From: Aphanomyces cochlioides
Taxonomy: Eukaryota; Oomycota; Saprolegniomycetes; Saprolegniales; Verrucalvaceae
Length of the DNA: 64,000 nt
NCBI GenBank assembly: GCA_019828595.1
Contig: JAHQRK010000006.1
Coordinates: 2,914,001-2,978,000, forward strand
Direction of reading: 5' to 3'
Below, one piece after another: positions 1 through 10,400 of this stretch (positions within the stretch are counted from its first letter, which is position 1; each line of letters starts with the position of its first letter). The notes beneath the pieces are model-generated. The model made no database searches and had not been told where the DNA came from. It saw nothing but the letters and a program-made list of their open reading frames with translations. The translations under genes and the position numbers were made by a program.

Positions 1-1410
1 TATCATCCGCGGCAGTTCGGTGGAACAAATGAAGCATTTGACGATCGGCGTCGAGTTGGCTGCTGCTCCGAGTGTCTTGTTCTCGGACGAACCTACCTCT
101 GGTTTGGATGCTCGTTCGGCCAAGATCATCATGACTGGTATTCGCAAGATTGCCTCGACGGGTCGTACGGTGGTCTGCACGATCCATCAGCCATCGAAGG
201 AAGTGTTCGAGATGTTTGACAATCTGTTGTTGCTCAAGCGCGGTGGTTACACTGTTTCTTTGGTGAATTGGGCCACGAGTCTGCCCATTTGATGGAATAT
301 TTCATGCGCATTCCAGGCACGCCTTCCATGGCCCCTGGCTACAACCCTGCTACGTGGATGTTGGAAGTCATTGGTGCTGGTGTTGAAACCAAGGTCACCA
401 ACACGACCGACTATGTCGAAGTGTTCCAACACAGTGAAGAGTACAAGCAACTCCAGGCAGGTTTGGCGATCCACACATTGCCTCGTGCCGACGTGCCTGA
501 GATGAACTTTTCTTCCAAGCGCGCTGCTTCCAATACCGTGCAATTCCAGTATGTCCTTCTGCGATACATTCGCATGTACTGGCGCACTCCCACGTACAAC
601 TTGACTCGCGTCATGTTGTCCATCTTCTTGGCTGTCCTCTTTGGCTTGACGTTTCTCTCGGTGGACTACACGACGTACTCTGGTGTCGTGGGTGGTTCTG
701 GTATGGTTTTCATGACGACGCTGTTTGTCGGTATTATTTCGTTCAACAATGTCGTTCCCCTCTCAGTCGACGAGCGAGCTTCGTACTACCGCGAGCGTGC
801 CTCCCAGACGTACAATGCGTTGTGGTACTTCCTTGCTGGCACGATCGTTGAAATCCCGTACGTTTTGGTCACGACTTTGATCTTTACTGTCATCTACTAC
901 CCATTTGTTGGCTTTACGGGAAGCGTTGGCGATGTCATCATCTACTGGTTGCTGCTGAGCTTGTACTCCCTCATGAACGTGTACATGGGTCAGCTTGCTG
1001 CGTATGCGCTGCCAAGTGTGGATGTGGCTATGTCTATCGGTGCTCTCGTCAACTCCATCTTCATCTTGTTCATGGGTTTCAATCCCCCCACGTCTGCCAT
1101 CCCCAAGGGCTACAAATGGCTCGCAACGATCACCCCGCCAAAGTACAGTTTGTCCGTCTTGGTGGCCGAGATCTTTGCCAATTGTAAAGATGGCAATGGC
1201 ATGGGTTGTGCAACCATGTCTGGTGTGCCTCCAGCTACCCTTGCCCAAATGAACAAGACGAGCGTCACGGTCAAGGAATTCACCGAGTTCTTCTTCGAGA
1301 TGAAGTACGACAACGGACCCAAGTACACTTGGATCGTCTTTGCGGTCATTATCCTCTATTGCATTTTGTCCTTGCTGGCCTTGCGCTACATCAACCACCA
1401 AAAGAGATAA
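1..1410 (+). pseudogene. PDR-type ABC transporter copy E, 3' part, frameshifted
   Basis: C-terminal part of a pleiotropic-drug-resistance (ABCG full-size) efflux pump; the 5' part lies outside the window. Reading starts inside the second nucleotide-binding domain: degenerate signature [12 protein letters not shown], Walker B, and the H-loop region [16 protein letters not shown]2 follows, with the same C-terminal ending (ALRYINHQKR) as the other copies here. Two lesions are visible. The Walker B hydrophobic residue is Ser (LFSDEP; LFLDEP in the other copies). One base is missing near 250-265, where the other copies read [13 protein letters not shown], so the frame changes from the one open at the window edge to the one open from 268. 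Together they suggest a non-functional copy, although the frameshift alone could be an assembly error. Family assignment is secure. Confidence 0.85.
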
Positions 1411-1911
1411 ACTATTTCAACATAATACGAATTCACTATTTTCATAATCACTTGCACTGAAGACGTTCCCCTCCCCGCATCATCTTTCTCTTTGCCGCAT
1501 GGGAGCTGATGCTTGGCATGCCATGCTCAGCCACCAAGGCATGCTGGGGAGCATGCATTGAGCACACAGTTGTTGGTAACAGGCTATAACTCGCCAGGTA
1601 AGGTGCGTGACGGTTCCCAGTTACTTTAAATACAACCCAAGATGCGATCAGGACCACCATTGACTTGGGGAGAGTGACTAAGGACACATTGAACTTTGTC
1701 AATGATGACAACATTAGCTTATGTAGTCACAGTATCCACATCAAAGTAATTAGTGAACCTTAGGTGACATCTCCAACACTTTTGATATCGAGACTTCGAT
1801 GAGCAACACAATCAACGAAACAGTCTCTTAGTAAGAGTTATTTAGCATGAAAGTTGCTGATCCCAGCTAGAGATGCTTTTTTTATAAAATTCTCCAAATA
1901 AAACGGTTAAC
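1411..1911. other. Intergenic, nothing recognised
   Basis: AT-rich stretch between the PDR fragment and the transposon. No coding pattern, RNA gene or repeat was recognised. Confidence 0.5.
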
Positions 1912-1939
1912 AGTCCCGAGCACTATCGACAGTGCTTTT
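1912..1939 (+). repeat. Left terminal inverted repeat
   Basis: 28 bp. The reverse complement of 3826-3853 matches it at 27 of 28 positions. Confidence 0.9.
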
Positions 1940-2214
1940 CATGGTATCTAGCTCAAATTTTAATATTTTTTGTGCTTCTTTTTCTATTTCCTTCGAATTG
2001 AAGTTACATATCTGGTAGATTCCTCGAAACACTTCCAAACTTTATAGACTTCGTAAAACTATTGAAAAACTGAAACGTATTTGATAAAAAAGACTTCAAT
2101 AATAAATTAACTGTATAAAATAATATATTAATGAAAAAAATATGTATAAAATATGAAAGGCCATTACAAGGACGGCGCCTTCCAAACTTGATACATTCGT
2201 CTTCCTTCACCAGT

Positions 2215-2232
2215 TCATTCATCCACTTTCTC
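2215..2232 (+). promoter_or_regulatory. Oomycete-like initiator of the transposase gene
   Basis: TCATTCATCCACTTTCTC lies directly before the ATG at 2234. It resembles the oomycete Inr plus flanking promoter region (TCATTYY..CAWTTTYY). This implies a 5' leader of only about 15-20 nt. The motif match is visible; promoter function is inferred. Confidence 0.45.
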
Positions 2233-2233
2233 A

Positions 2234-3724
2234 ATGGCTCCAAAAGTCACAGTTGATGCAAGTGTCTTCGAAGAGATATGCTCATTTGTCAAGAACAAGC
2301 GGCCACGTGCACTCACAGAGCAAGAACACTTGGACATACTGCGACTACAAGCCGCACTCCGTTTCGAGCAACATGTCACGGGAACTCAGGATGATGCGAG
2401 CACGGCGACTGCAAAGCTGCTCGGGAGATCGCGTCAGCTTGTTCAAAAAGTTTGGAGCTCTTACATTCGAGACAAATCAATTAACGTTGCAACACCTGCG
2501 TCAAATCCACACCCAAAGCCGACCGCCATACCAATTACTGGTGATGTTCGGTCGTCTGTTCAGAAATTCATTCGTGAAAGGAGACAAATCAAAGCTCGTG
2601 TGGTGGCAAAAGATGTGCTAGCTCACCTTGAAACTCTTGGGTTCTTCGAAAGTCTTGACAATCGCGAAGTCAAACTATGCCGGGTTCGTCGATTTTTACG
2701 CCGCGCTGGCTTTCTACGTGGAGCAAAGAAAGGGAAGAAACCTGTCGCTTTGTCGGAAAAGCACACCATGCTGCGAGACATATACGTTCGTCGGATTTGC
2801 TCTGCCACACAACACGTCAACTTGAACAACAAACGGAAGATGGTATACCTCGACGAGAGCTTCATACATCATCACTATGCGAAGGACAATCTCTCAATAT
2901 ACGATCCAACGGACGAGCTTGATGTTGAAAAGTCGACGAGGCACAAAGGACGAAGATTTTGCTTCATTGCTGCCATTGTTGACGGTGGAATCGATGACTC
3001 ATCACTTGTTTGCTTTCAGAAGTTTGAGGGTGGAAAGGTGGGTAAGGTGGAAACAGTCGATTATCACGGCATGTTTGACCATGCGTACTTCGTCGATTGG
3101 TTTGGATCGCTGCTAAAAGTGTTGTCGGACATGGGTATTGATAATGCCATGATCGTTATGGACAACGCAGCCTATCACAAGTGTTTGCCTGTTGACACCC
3201 CGAGGTTGCAATGGAAAAAAGCCCGCTTGCAAGAAGCATGTGACAAGTATAGTATTGATTACACAGCTTATGATGTCAAAGCCACATTATGGTCGAAGCT
3301 GCAGCCTCGTTTGAAGTCCGTCGTACCGGTCGTGGTACAAATGGCAAGCGATGCAGGTCACGAGGTTGTGTATAGTGCGCCACATCATTCGAATCTTCAA
3401 CCCATTGAAGTCGTGTGGGCTATCATAAAAGGTTACGTAGGGCGGCAGTATGATATTCACACCTCGTTCAAAGATGTCGGCAACAGGCTTGAGATGGCAA
3501 TATCGCGCTTTTTGACCTCCAAGATGATATTTGGATGTGTTTTGAAGTCAGAAGCGGAGCTCCTGTCTCTGAACAGACATATTTCTTCAACGGACGACAT
3601 GGATGAAGACCCTTCAACCATTCAAATGACAGAGGCAAACGAAAATGATGCAAACAATGTTGACGACAGCAGCTCGGACAGCGATGTTGAAATGGGCAGT
3701 GATGAAGACGATTGCGACCTCTAA
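2234..3724 (+). CDS. DDE transposase, IS630/Tc1/mariner superfamily, long D-E spacing
   Basis: Intact 496-aa protein expected to cut and rejoin the element's own inverted repeats at TA sites. The N-terminal ~150 residues are basic and helical in character (DNA-binding, HTH-like, by position). Catalytic core: first Asp at D207 (VYLDESF), second at D310 (VMDNAAYH), Glu at E392 (NLQPIEVVWA). The second Asp and the Glu are separated by 81 residues, far more than the 34-41 usual in Tc1/mariner, and the extra segment (about 325-375) includes AYDVKATLWSKL. This fits the long-spaced lineage described as about DD82E. The C-terminal tail is acidic (Ser/Asp/Glu-rich). The start is the ATG just after the Inr-like motif. 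No stop or frameshift interrupts it. Confidence 0.88.
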   Translation: MAPKVTVDASVFEEICSFVKNKRPRALTEQEHLDILRLQAALRFEQHVTGTQDDASTATAKLLGRSRQLVQKVWSSYIRDKSINVATPASNPHPKPTAIPITGDVRSSVQKFIRERRQIKARVVAKDVLAHLETLGFFESLDNREVKLCRVRRFLRRAGFLRGAKKGKKPVALSEKHTMLRDIYVRRICSATQHVNLNNKRKMVYLDESFIHHHYAKDNLSIYDPTDELDVEKSTRHKGRRFCFIAAIVDGGIDDSSLVCFQKFEGGKVGKVETVDYHGMFDHAYFVDWFGSLLKVLSDMGIDNAMIVMDNAAYHKCLPVDTPRLQWKKARLQEACDKYSIDYTAYDVKATLWSKLQPRLKSVVPVVVQMASDAGHEVVYSAPHHSNLQPIEVVWAIIKGYVGRQYDIHTSFKDVGNRLEMAISRFLTSKMIFGCVLKSEAELLSLNRHISSTDDMDEDPSTIQMTEANENDANNVDDSSSDSDVEMGSDEDDCDL

Positions 3725-3825
3725 AAATTTATGCATTTGATATTTTATAATTATACATATATCATGTATCGAAAGTCACTGTCGAATGTTTCACTTTGAT
3801 AATTGATTCAACCAAAAAAATTCTC

Positions 3826-3853
3826 AAAAGCACTGTCGATGGTGCTCGGGACT
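3826..3853 (-). repeat. Right terminal inverted repeat
   Basis: Inverted copy of 1912-1939, one mismatch. Confidence 0.9.
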
Positions 3854-4776
3854 ATAAATAAATTATAAAATATTTCGAAACAATAACTGAACAATTATCC
3901 GTAGTTTAGAGAGGGCGAGACACTAGTATCCGGACGTTGGGGAAGTACCCTATCGATGAGTCAAAGAAAATGGTTCGTGTTAAGTGCATACGTAGTGGCT
4001 ATGACATCGCCAGAGCAGCGAAATATATCTCACGACATCCATTAGATTTGCAGGCGGTTTCAAGTGCGAGCAGTAGCATAGCTTTGTAGATTTAATGGCA
4101 CGTGACGGCAGTGTACAGCTACATACAGTACAAGAAGTTTTGGCCCTTTGTATGATCAAGCGTGCTCTACCATTCAATAAAGTAGTATTTCACAGCGCAG
4201 ACTTTGAATCCGTTTTAAGCTATTGTATCAATCGTTTAAGCTTCCCAGTCACGAAGCTATTGCAGACACCCACTTGATCAATAAATTTAATCACATGATG
4301 TTGATTGTAAGATCGGAGAATAATGTGATATGACGTTCATCTGACGCATTTCCAACATAGAGGCGTCTGCCTTGGCATAAGGAGGCTGAGAGTACCCGCC
4401 AATGCCCCCTAGTGCCCACTGACTCGGAGCACAGACTTTTTCACACCAGCTTGGCACCATCTTCTCACTACTAATAATTGCAATATTGAAAAATTCAATA
4501 TTTTTGTTGAAATTTTGATCTATATTCTTATTCACTCCAAATTCACTCTTGACTTTTTCCTTTCGAACATGCTTTGACTGGTGGTTTTCCATCTGAATTA
4601 TTGTCAGTGGTCATTTCTACAATTGGCTGGCACAAAGTAGTATTTGCCAATCAATTCAAAAAAAACTTTTAAAACAAAGGAAAATAAGAAAACGTTTTAA
4701 AACGGTTATTAAACGTTCTGTTATTTATGTTTAAATAACTAACGCATCTCTAATCCCAGCTCTTAACATGCTGCAA
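3854..4776. other. Intergenic, no gene recognised
   Basis: Short open stretches (4095-4277 plus, 4287-4592 minus) show no recognisable motif and no support from neighbours. The DNA is AT-rich and probably old transposon debris. Confidence 0.4.
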
Positions 4777-5035
4777 CCTTTATATCCTCATAGATCGAGC
4801 TTGAGCCCTTGCAAAGCTGTGGAAGTCATATAATACATGCAGCAGGCGTCGAAGTAAAAATGATGATTAAAAAAAAATGTTTACGTGGCCCCCATGGCTC
4901 GACCGTGTCACATTGTCTCTCACGCTCCAGGAGGACTCAAATTTCGCAGCCCGATGGGCACTTTATCAACCTCGTCGACGGCTATTCCATTTAACTTTTC
5001 ATTGGTACAGATCAACTCATACGAAACTAAGGCAG

Positions 5036-5945
5036 GTTGTACAATCCGGTTCATTGTGCAAAACGTTGTGCAATCGTTGTAGCACAACGGGTCTGTTGTA
5101 CTAAAATTGTATAACGTTTTGTTATAAATCATGAAAAGCTTGTTATGAATATTTAAAGCCTTCTAGATTAAGAGAACAGCTTGTTATAAATATTTAAAGC
5201 CTTCTATTATAGATTAAGAGAACAACTTTTTATATTGTGGATTCACTAGAAATTTCCCAATTTGGATTGATTCTTTGCAAATCACGCCAATACATTGGAT
5301 GAATGAAAATTAGAACAGTATTGTGCTTTTGATACAAAATTGTGAGGAACGGTTTGAATCTCCGAATCGAACGGGCTTCTCTGATTGGCTAGAATAAAAA
5401 TTAAAAATTAGTCAGCCAATCAGAACCGATCAGCCATCTAACTCACGCAAAACACACACTGACACACACCACTCTAGTATGATGAAATCGATTTGAAAAC
5501 GAATTCGCTTTTTGGTCAAAACCACAAATTTCGTTGAAAATGACAATACTTTCCATAGTGCTTTCTCTCAAATTTTATTCAGCCAATCACAATCAATCGC
5601 CCAAAATATCCAATGGCGTCGATTGGTGAATCGATCCACCGGCGTGATTCGATGGGGTCTGTATCAAATCACCAATATTGCCAACTTCGTCGATTTGCCG
5701 AAATGATTTTGAATGTATTTTTCTCTTTAAATGTATCTTTTACCAATAAAGGGATCCTCCTAGAACCATCTACGCTGGGGATGCGCGAGGTACAATTGTT
5801 ACATCTTACCATAGCTTTGAGCTAACGCTTGTGCTCCATGCACCTTACATAATACACTTCTCCATATGGAATGTTCCTGTTGCACAACGTGTTGTACTAA
5901 CAGCATTACCTTGTTGAGCAAAAACTCAAAATCGTGTTGTACAAC
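5036..5945. mobile_element. Insertion with TTGTACAA-type ends in the gene A upstream region
   Basis: About 0.9 kb, absent from the paralogous region before gene B, where the flanks are contiguous (around 26365-26385). Both ends carry gttgtacaa and nearby gttgtgcaa/gttgcacaa motifs in inverted arrangement. No transposase is visible. Edges are approximate to a few bases. Confidence 0.5.
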
Positions 5946-6267
5946 ATGCCATATTCGAAACACAAACCTCAGTCGACACTGAGAGATATATTGAGCTTCG
6001 GCGGGCTTCGTACGTACAATAATACTCCCACTATGGTTGGATCGCTCCGTCCCTCTTCTTTGAACCACATGCTCGCTATACACGCCTTCAGAAATCCTCT
6101 GCCATTCCGATAGCACGATGTGCATCTGCTCATTACGCCACAAAGCCGATAATTTGACGGTCTGTTCGATCGCTAGCGCACACAGTACGCTATCCTCGAC
6201 TGGGGTTTCGCTAAACTGTAAGATGACCCCGATAAAGACCCCATGGGAAACGCTAGCAAGGTGACCA

Positions 6268-7084
6268 TAACACGTAAAAGTCCAAAATCGAGCACATATT
6301 TATTTTTACTAAACGTTCATGGCAATATCTCGCGATCCACATTTGCAACCAGAAAGACAAAGATTATCTGAAATGAGAAAAAGTCAGAGAACAAAGCAGA
6401 CACCAAAATATGCCGAATTCCTCTTTGTTTTAACGATAAAGTGAATTTCCATCATAGCACATGCTTACTTTTTTGTGGATCAAAATCGAGTATTGCTCTT
6501 ATATGGAATAATGTATGGAAAAATGTTCATTTTGAATTCAGAGCCATGAGGGTTAGGACATTAGTTTTCATAAGAATTGTAAATTATGAGAAGTATTCGT
6601 TACCGAGGGAGCGACAGAATTGTGGCACTGTGGTACTTGGGGAATTGTCCAATCATTTGCAGGTATTGCAGTTGGGACATATATTCACCCAATCACTGTC
6701 AGTAAGTTTGGAATCCCACAGTGCTTGTATCGAGGTTCAATTCTTTTCCAATGTCTTAGCGCGATATACTCGAAACCATCGCTTGATAACAAAGAAAATG
6801 TTTGTTTCGACTTTTTTTAGCTGTATTTAGTGATGATTTCAAATCACAGCCTTAAAAATTAGTTGACTCTACTTTGGTCCAATCATATGTAATTAACCAA
6901 CTTGTTTATTTCGCATTGGATGATATAATGCACACTCTAATTCAAACAATCCAAGTACCACTTGTACTAAAATTCCGTCGTTCCCGGATAACACGCTATA
7001 ATAATATTATGGAGGTCTACTGCTGTCATGGGATTGGTGCTCGATTTTGATCCACTGCTCGATTTTGGACTTTTACTACGTTAA
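6268..7084. mobile_element. Non-autonomous insertion with 21-bp inverted repeats
   Basis: About 0.8 kb, bounded by gtaaaagtccaaaatcgagc at 6274-6294 and its exact inverse at 7056-7076. The paralogous region before gene B (26650-26665) runs straight across this point, so an empty site is in the same window. The interior (about 6600-6990) has a diverged relative at 15560-15950. No transposase ORF. Confidence 0.65.
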
Positions 7085-7494
7085 TCTAGGTTGAACCATT
7101 TGATCACGATTTTCATGTGCCTGTGTAATCACAGATTTGTATTGCTGAGTGTTTGTCCTGTACTGCGTAAACGTCGTCGGAAAGTCATGATTTTGGCACT
7201 TTTCGCCAGGAAATGGAAGGGAAAAGAGGTTATCTATCATAACTTAACGAATGACTATGATATTCTATTGTAACGGCGTTAATGCGCCCTCCATAGCCTT
7301 CAGGATTACCATGGTTTACTCCGAATGTGTGTACATTGTCGCATGATGCTTGCGATTACAGCACTCGGACGGTTATGTCTCACGTTGCTTTGACAGAATT
7401 TGGTGGAGGGGGCGACATGTGGGGCATTACTCCAACCAAAACAGGAAGCCCAACTTACGAATCTTCATTATAAAACTTGCAGGCTTCTATCAAC

Positions 7495-10400
7495 ATGAGC
7501 AAGTCTGCCGAGAGCTTCTTGGCTGATGGGTCGGACAAGTTCCATGATATGTTGGCCAACAACCTCGAGACGGCCACCGGCAAGGCCATGCCCCAAGTCG
7601 AAATCCGCTTCAAGGACCTTTCGATTGCGGCAGATGTCGTCATGGCCACCAAGGACGGTGCCAATGAACTCCCGACCTTGGCGAACCATGCCAAGAAGTC
7701 CTTGATGGGACTTGCCAAGTCCAAGCGCGTCTTCCACAAAGACATCCTCCACCCTGTCAGCGGTGTCTTCAAGCCAGCTACCATGACATTGCTCTTGGGT
7801 CAACCTAGTTCCGGCAAGTCGTCTTTGATGAAGATGCTTGCTGGTCGCTTCCCCATGGAAAAGAACATCACTGTCGGCGGCTCCCTCACCTACAACGGCG
7901 CCTGCAAAGAGGAAGTGAAGAAGCAAATCCCTCAGTTTGTGTCGTACATGAGCCAACGCGACCACCACTTTCCACAATTGACGGTGCAAGAAACGATGGA
8001 ATTTGCGCACCAGTCCTGCGGTGGTGTCGTTCCCCAACGCGTCTTGGACTCCCTTGTGTCGGGTACCCCTGAAGAAAACGCCCAAGCCAAGGAAATCATC
8101 GAAGCCTTGTACCAAGTGTACCCTGACGTGATTGTCCGCCAACTTGGTTTGACAAACTGCAAGGACACCATTGTCGGTAACGCCATGATGCGAGGTGTCT
8201 CCGGTGGTGAACGCAAGCGTGTCACGATCGGGGAGATGGAGTTCGGTATGAAGCAAGTGTCGCTCATGGACGAAGTCTCGACTGGTTTGGACTCCGCTGC
8301 CACTTTCGACATTGTCAAGTCGCAACGCAGCATGGCCAAGTCTCTCAAGAAGACGATTGTCATCGCCTTGTTGCAACCTTCGCCTGAAGTTTTTGAACTT
8401 TTCGACGATGTGATGATCATGAACGAAGGCTATGTCATGTACCATGGTCCCCGCGCCGAAGCTTTGAGCTATTTCGAATCTTTCGGTTTCAAGTGTCCTC
8501 CCACTCGTGATGTTGCCGACTTCTTGCTCGACTTGGGTACCCCTCAACAACACCAATATGTGGTTCCTGGCATGACCAACGTGCCTCGCTACCCTTCGGA
8601 TTTCGCTGCCCTCTTCCAAGAATCCACTATTTACCGCTACATGATGGAACACGTTGAAGGCCCCGTGCATCCTCTGTTGCTCCATGACGCTGACCACCAC
8701 ATGAAGGAAATGCCTGAATTCCAAAACGACTTCAAGACCAGCACGATGCAATTGGTGCACCGTCAGACTAAGGTCCTTCTACGCAACACGGTCTTCGTCA
8801 AGACTCGTGCTATCATGGTCATCGTGATGGGTTTGTTGTACTCAACGACCTTCTACCAAGTGAACCCCAACGTGGCTCAAGTCATGTATGGTGTGATTTT
8901 CCAAGCCATTTTGTTCTTGGCGCTTGGTCAAATTGCTCTGCTACCAGCTTTCATGGACGCCCGTGAGATCTTCTACAAGCAACGCAGTGCCAACTTTTAT
9001 CGTACGCTCTCCTTCGTCTTGGCTCAAACGATCACGCAAATCCCATTCAGTGTGGCTGAAGCTGTCATCTTTGGTACGATTATCTACTGGGTGTCTGGCT
9101 TTGTCTCGAACGTCGGCTCCTTCTTTATCTACGAGTTGATTTTGCTCATGACCAACATCCTGTTTGCAACTTGGTTCTTCTTCATTGCGGTCATCTCTCC
9201 GAATTTGCACGTCGCCAAGCCATTGTCCATGGTTTCAGTCTTGTTCTTCGTTCTCTACGCTGGGTTCATTATCACGAAGACCGATATTCCCGACTATTTG
9301 GTTTGGATTTACTGGCTTGATCCTATTGCTTGGGCTTTGCGAGCTCTCTCTATCAATCAATACATGGCGTCCGAATTCCAAGTGTGCACGTACCGCGGTG
9401 TCGACTACTGCAAGACAAACAACGGCAAGATGATGGGTGTTGTGCAATTGGAGCAGTTTGGCATGCCCACTGGCAAGGAATGGATCTGGTATTGTGTGAT
9501 CTATTTGGTCGCCCTTTACTTAATCTTCGTTGCCATGTCGTTCGTCACCTTGGAATACATTCGCTACGAAAACGGCCACGGCATTGCCCTCTCCGAAGAA
9601 CAATCCAAAGACGAGGAAGATGACGATGGCAAGTCGTATACAAAGATGCCTGCTACCCCTGCCGGGTCTCAAGCTTCCGACTCTGTAATTGTCCCGGTCC
9701 AAGAATTTGTTCCTGTTACGCTAGCCTTCAAGGACTTGCATTACTTTGTGCCCAACCCGACCAAGGGAGAACCTGAATTGGAACTTCTCAAGGGTGTCAG
9801 TGGCTATGCTTTGCCTGGTACGGTGACGGCTTTGATGGGATCGTCGGGTGCTGGCAAGACGACTTTGATGGATGTGATTGCCGGTCGTAAGACTGGCGGC
9901 AAGATCGTTGGTGATATTTTGTTGAACGGCTACACGGCGACTGACTTGGCCATTCGTCGATGCACTGGTTACTGCGAGCAAATGGACATTCACTGCGAAA
10001 GTGCGACCTTCCGTGAAGCGTTGATCTTCAGTGCCATGCTTCGTCAATCAAGTGATATTCCCACAGCTACGAAGTTGGCCCATGCTGAGGAATGCATTCG
10101 TTTGTTGGAAATGCAAAACATTGCCGACTCGATCATCCGTGGCAGTTCCGTGGAACAAATGAAACGTTTGACGATCGGTGTCGAGCTGGCTGCTGCTCCA
10201 AGTGTGTTGTTCTTGGATGAACCTACTTCTGGTTTGGATGCCCGCTCTGCTAAGATCATTATGACTGGTATTCGCAAGATTGCCTCGACGGGTCGGACGG
10301 TGGTTTGCACGATCCATCAGCCATCGAAGGAAGTGTTTGAGATGTTTGACAGCTTGCTCTTGCTCAAGCGTGGTGGTGAAACTGTGTTCTACGGTGACTT

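Larger units (their letters stand above)
1912..3853 (+). mobile_element. Complete Tc1/mariner-superfamily DNA transposon
   Basis: A 1.94-kb element with 28-bp terminal inverted repeats that differ at one base (starting agtcccgagcac on each end). It contains one long intact transposase ORF. TA dinucleotides lie within two bases of both ends, as expected for TA-targeting elements, but the exact edge cannot be fixed because the outermost two bases differ. The near-identical ends and the open transposase suggest a young, possibly active copy. Confidence 0.88.
4777..7476 (+). promoter_or_regulatory. Upstream region of PDR gene A, paralogous to that of gene B
   Basis: Blocks here match the region before gene B (about 25788-26760) in the same order: 4777-4892 with 25788-25913, 4910-5030 with 26258-26365, about 5960-6260 with 26385-26650, and 7086-7140 with 26665-26720. 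So the upstream region was duplicated with the gene. Two insertions (5036-5945 and about 6268-7084) make copy A longer. Close to the start codon both genes keep the string cttgcaggcttctatc. Regulatory function is inferred from position and conservation. Confidence 0.6.

Noticed and set aside
4287..4592. 101-codon minus-strand ORF upstream of PDR A
   Set aside because: Low-complexity Asn/Lys-rich N-terminus in AT-rich DNA; no family resemblance.
7470..7495. 3' splice site (cttgcag) of a 5'-UTR intron before PDR A and B
   Set aside because: The string is conserved in both copies but no matching donor could be chosen; conservation follows from duplication alone.
7468..8760. Long antisense open frame (430 codons) opposite NBD1 of PDR A, with counterparts of 488 and 443 codons opposite B and C
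   Set aside because: Codon-bias shadow of a conserved sense gene; no start context, no family, and it disappears where the sense sequence diverges.
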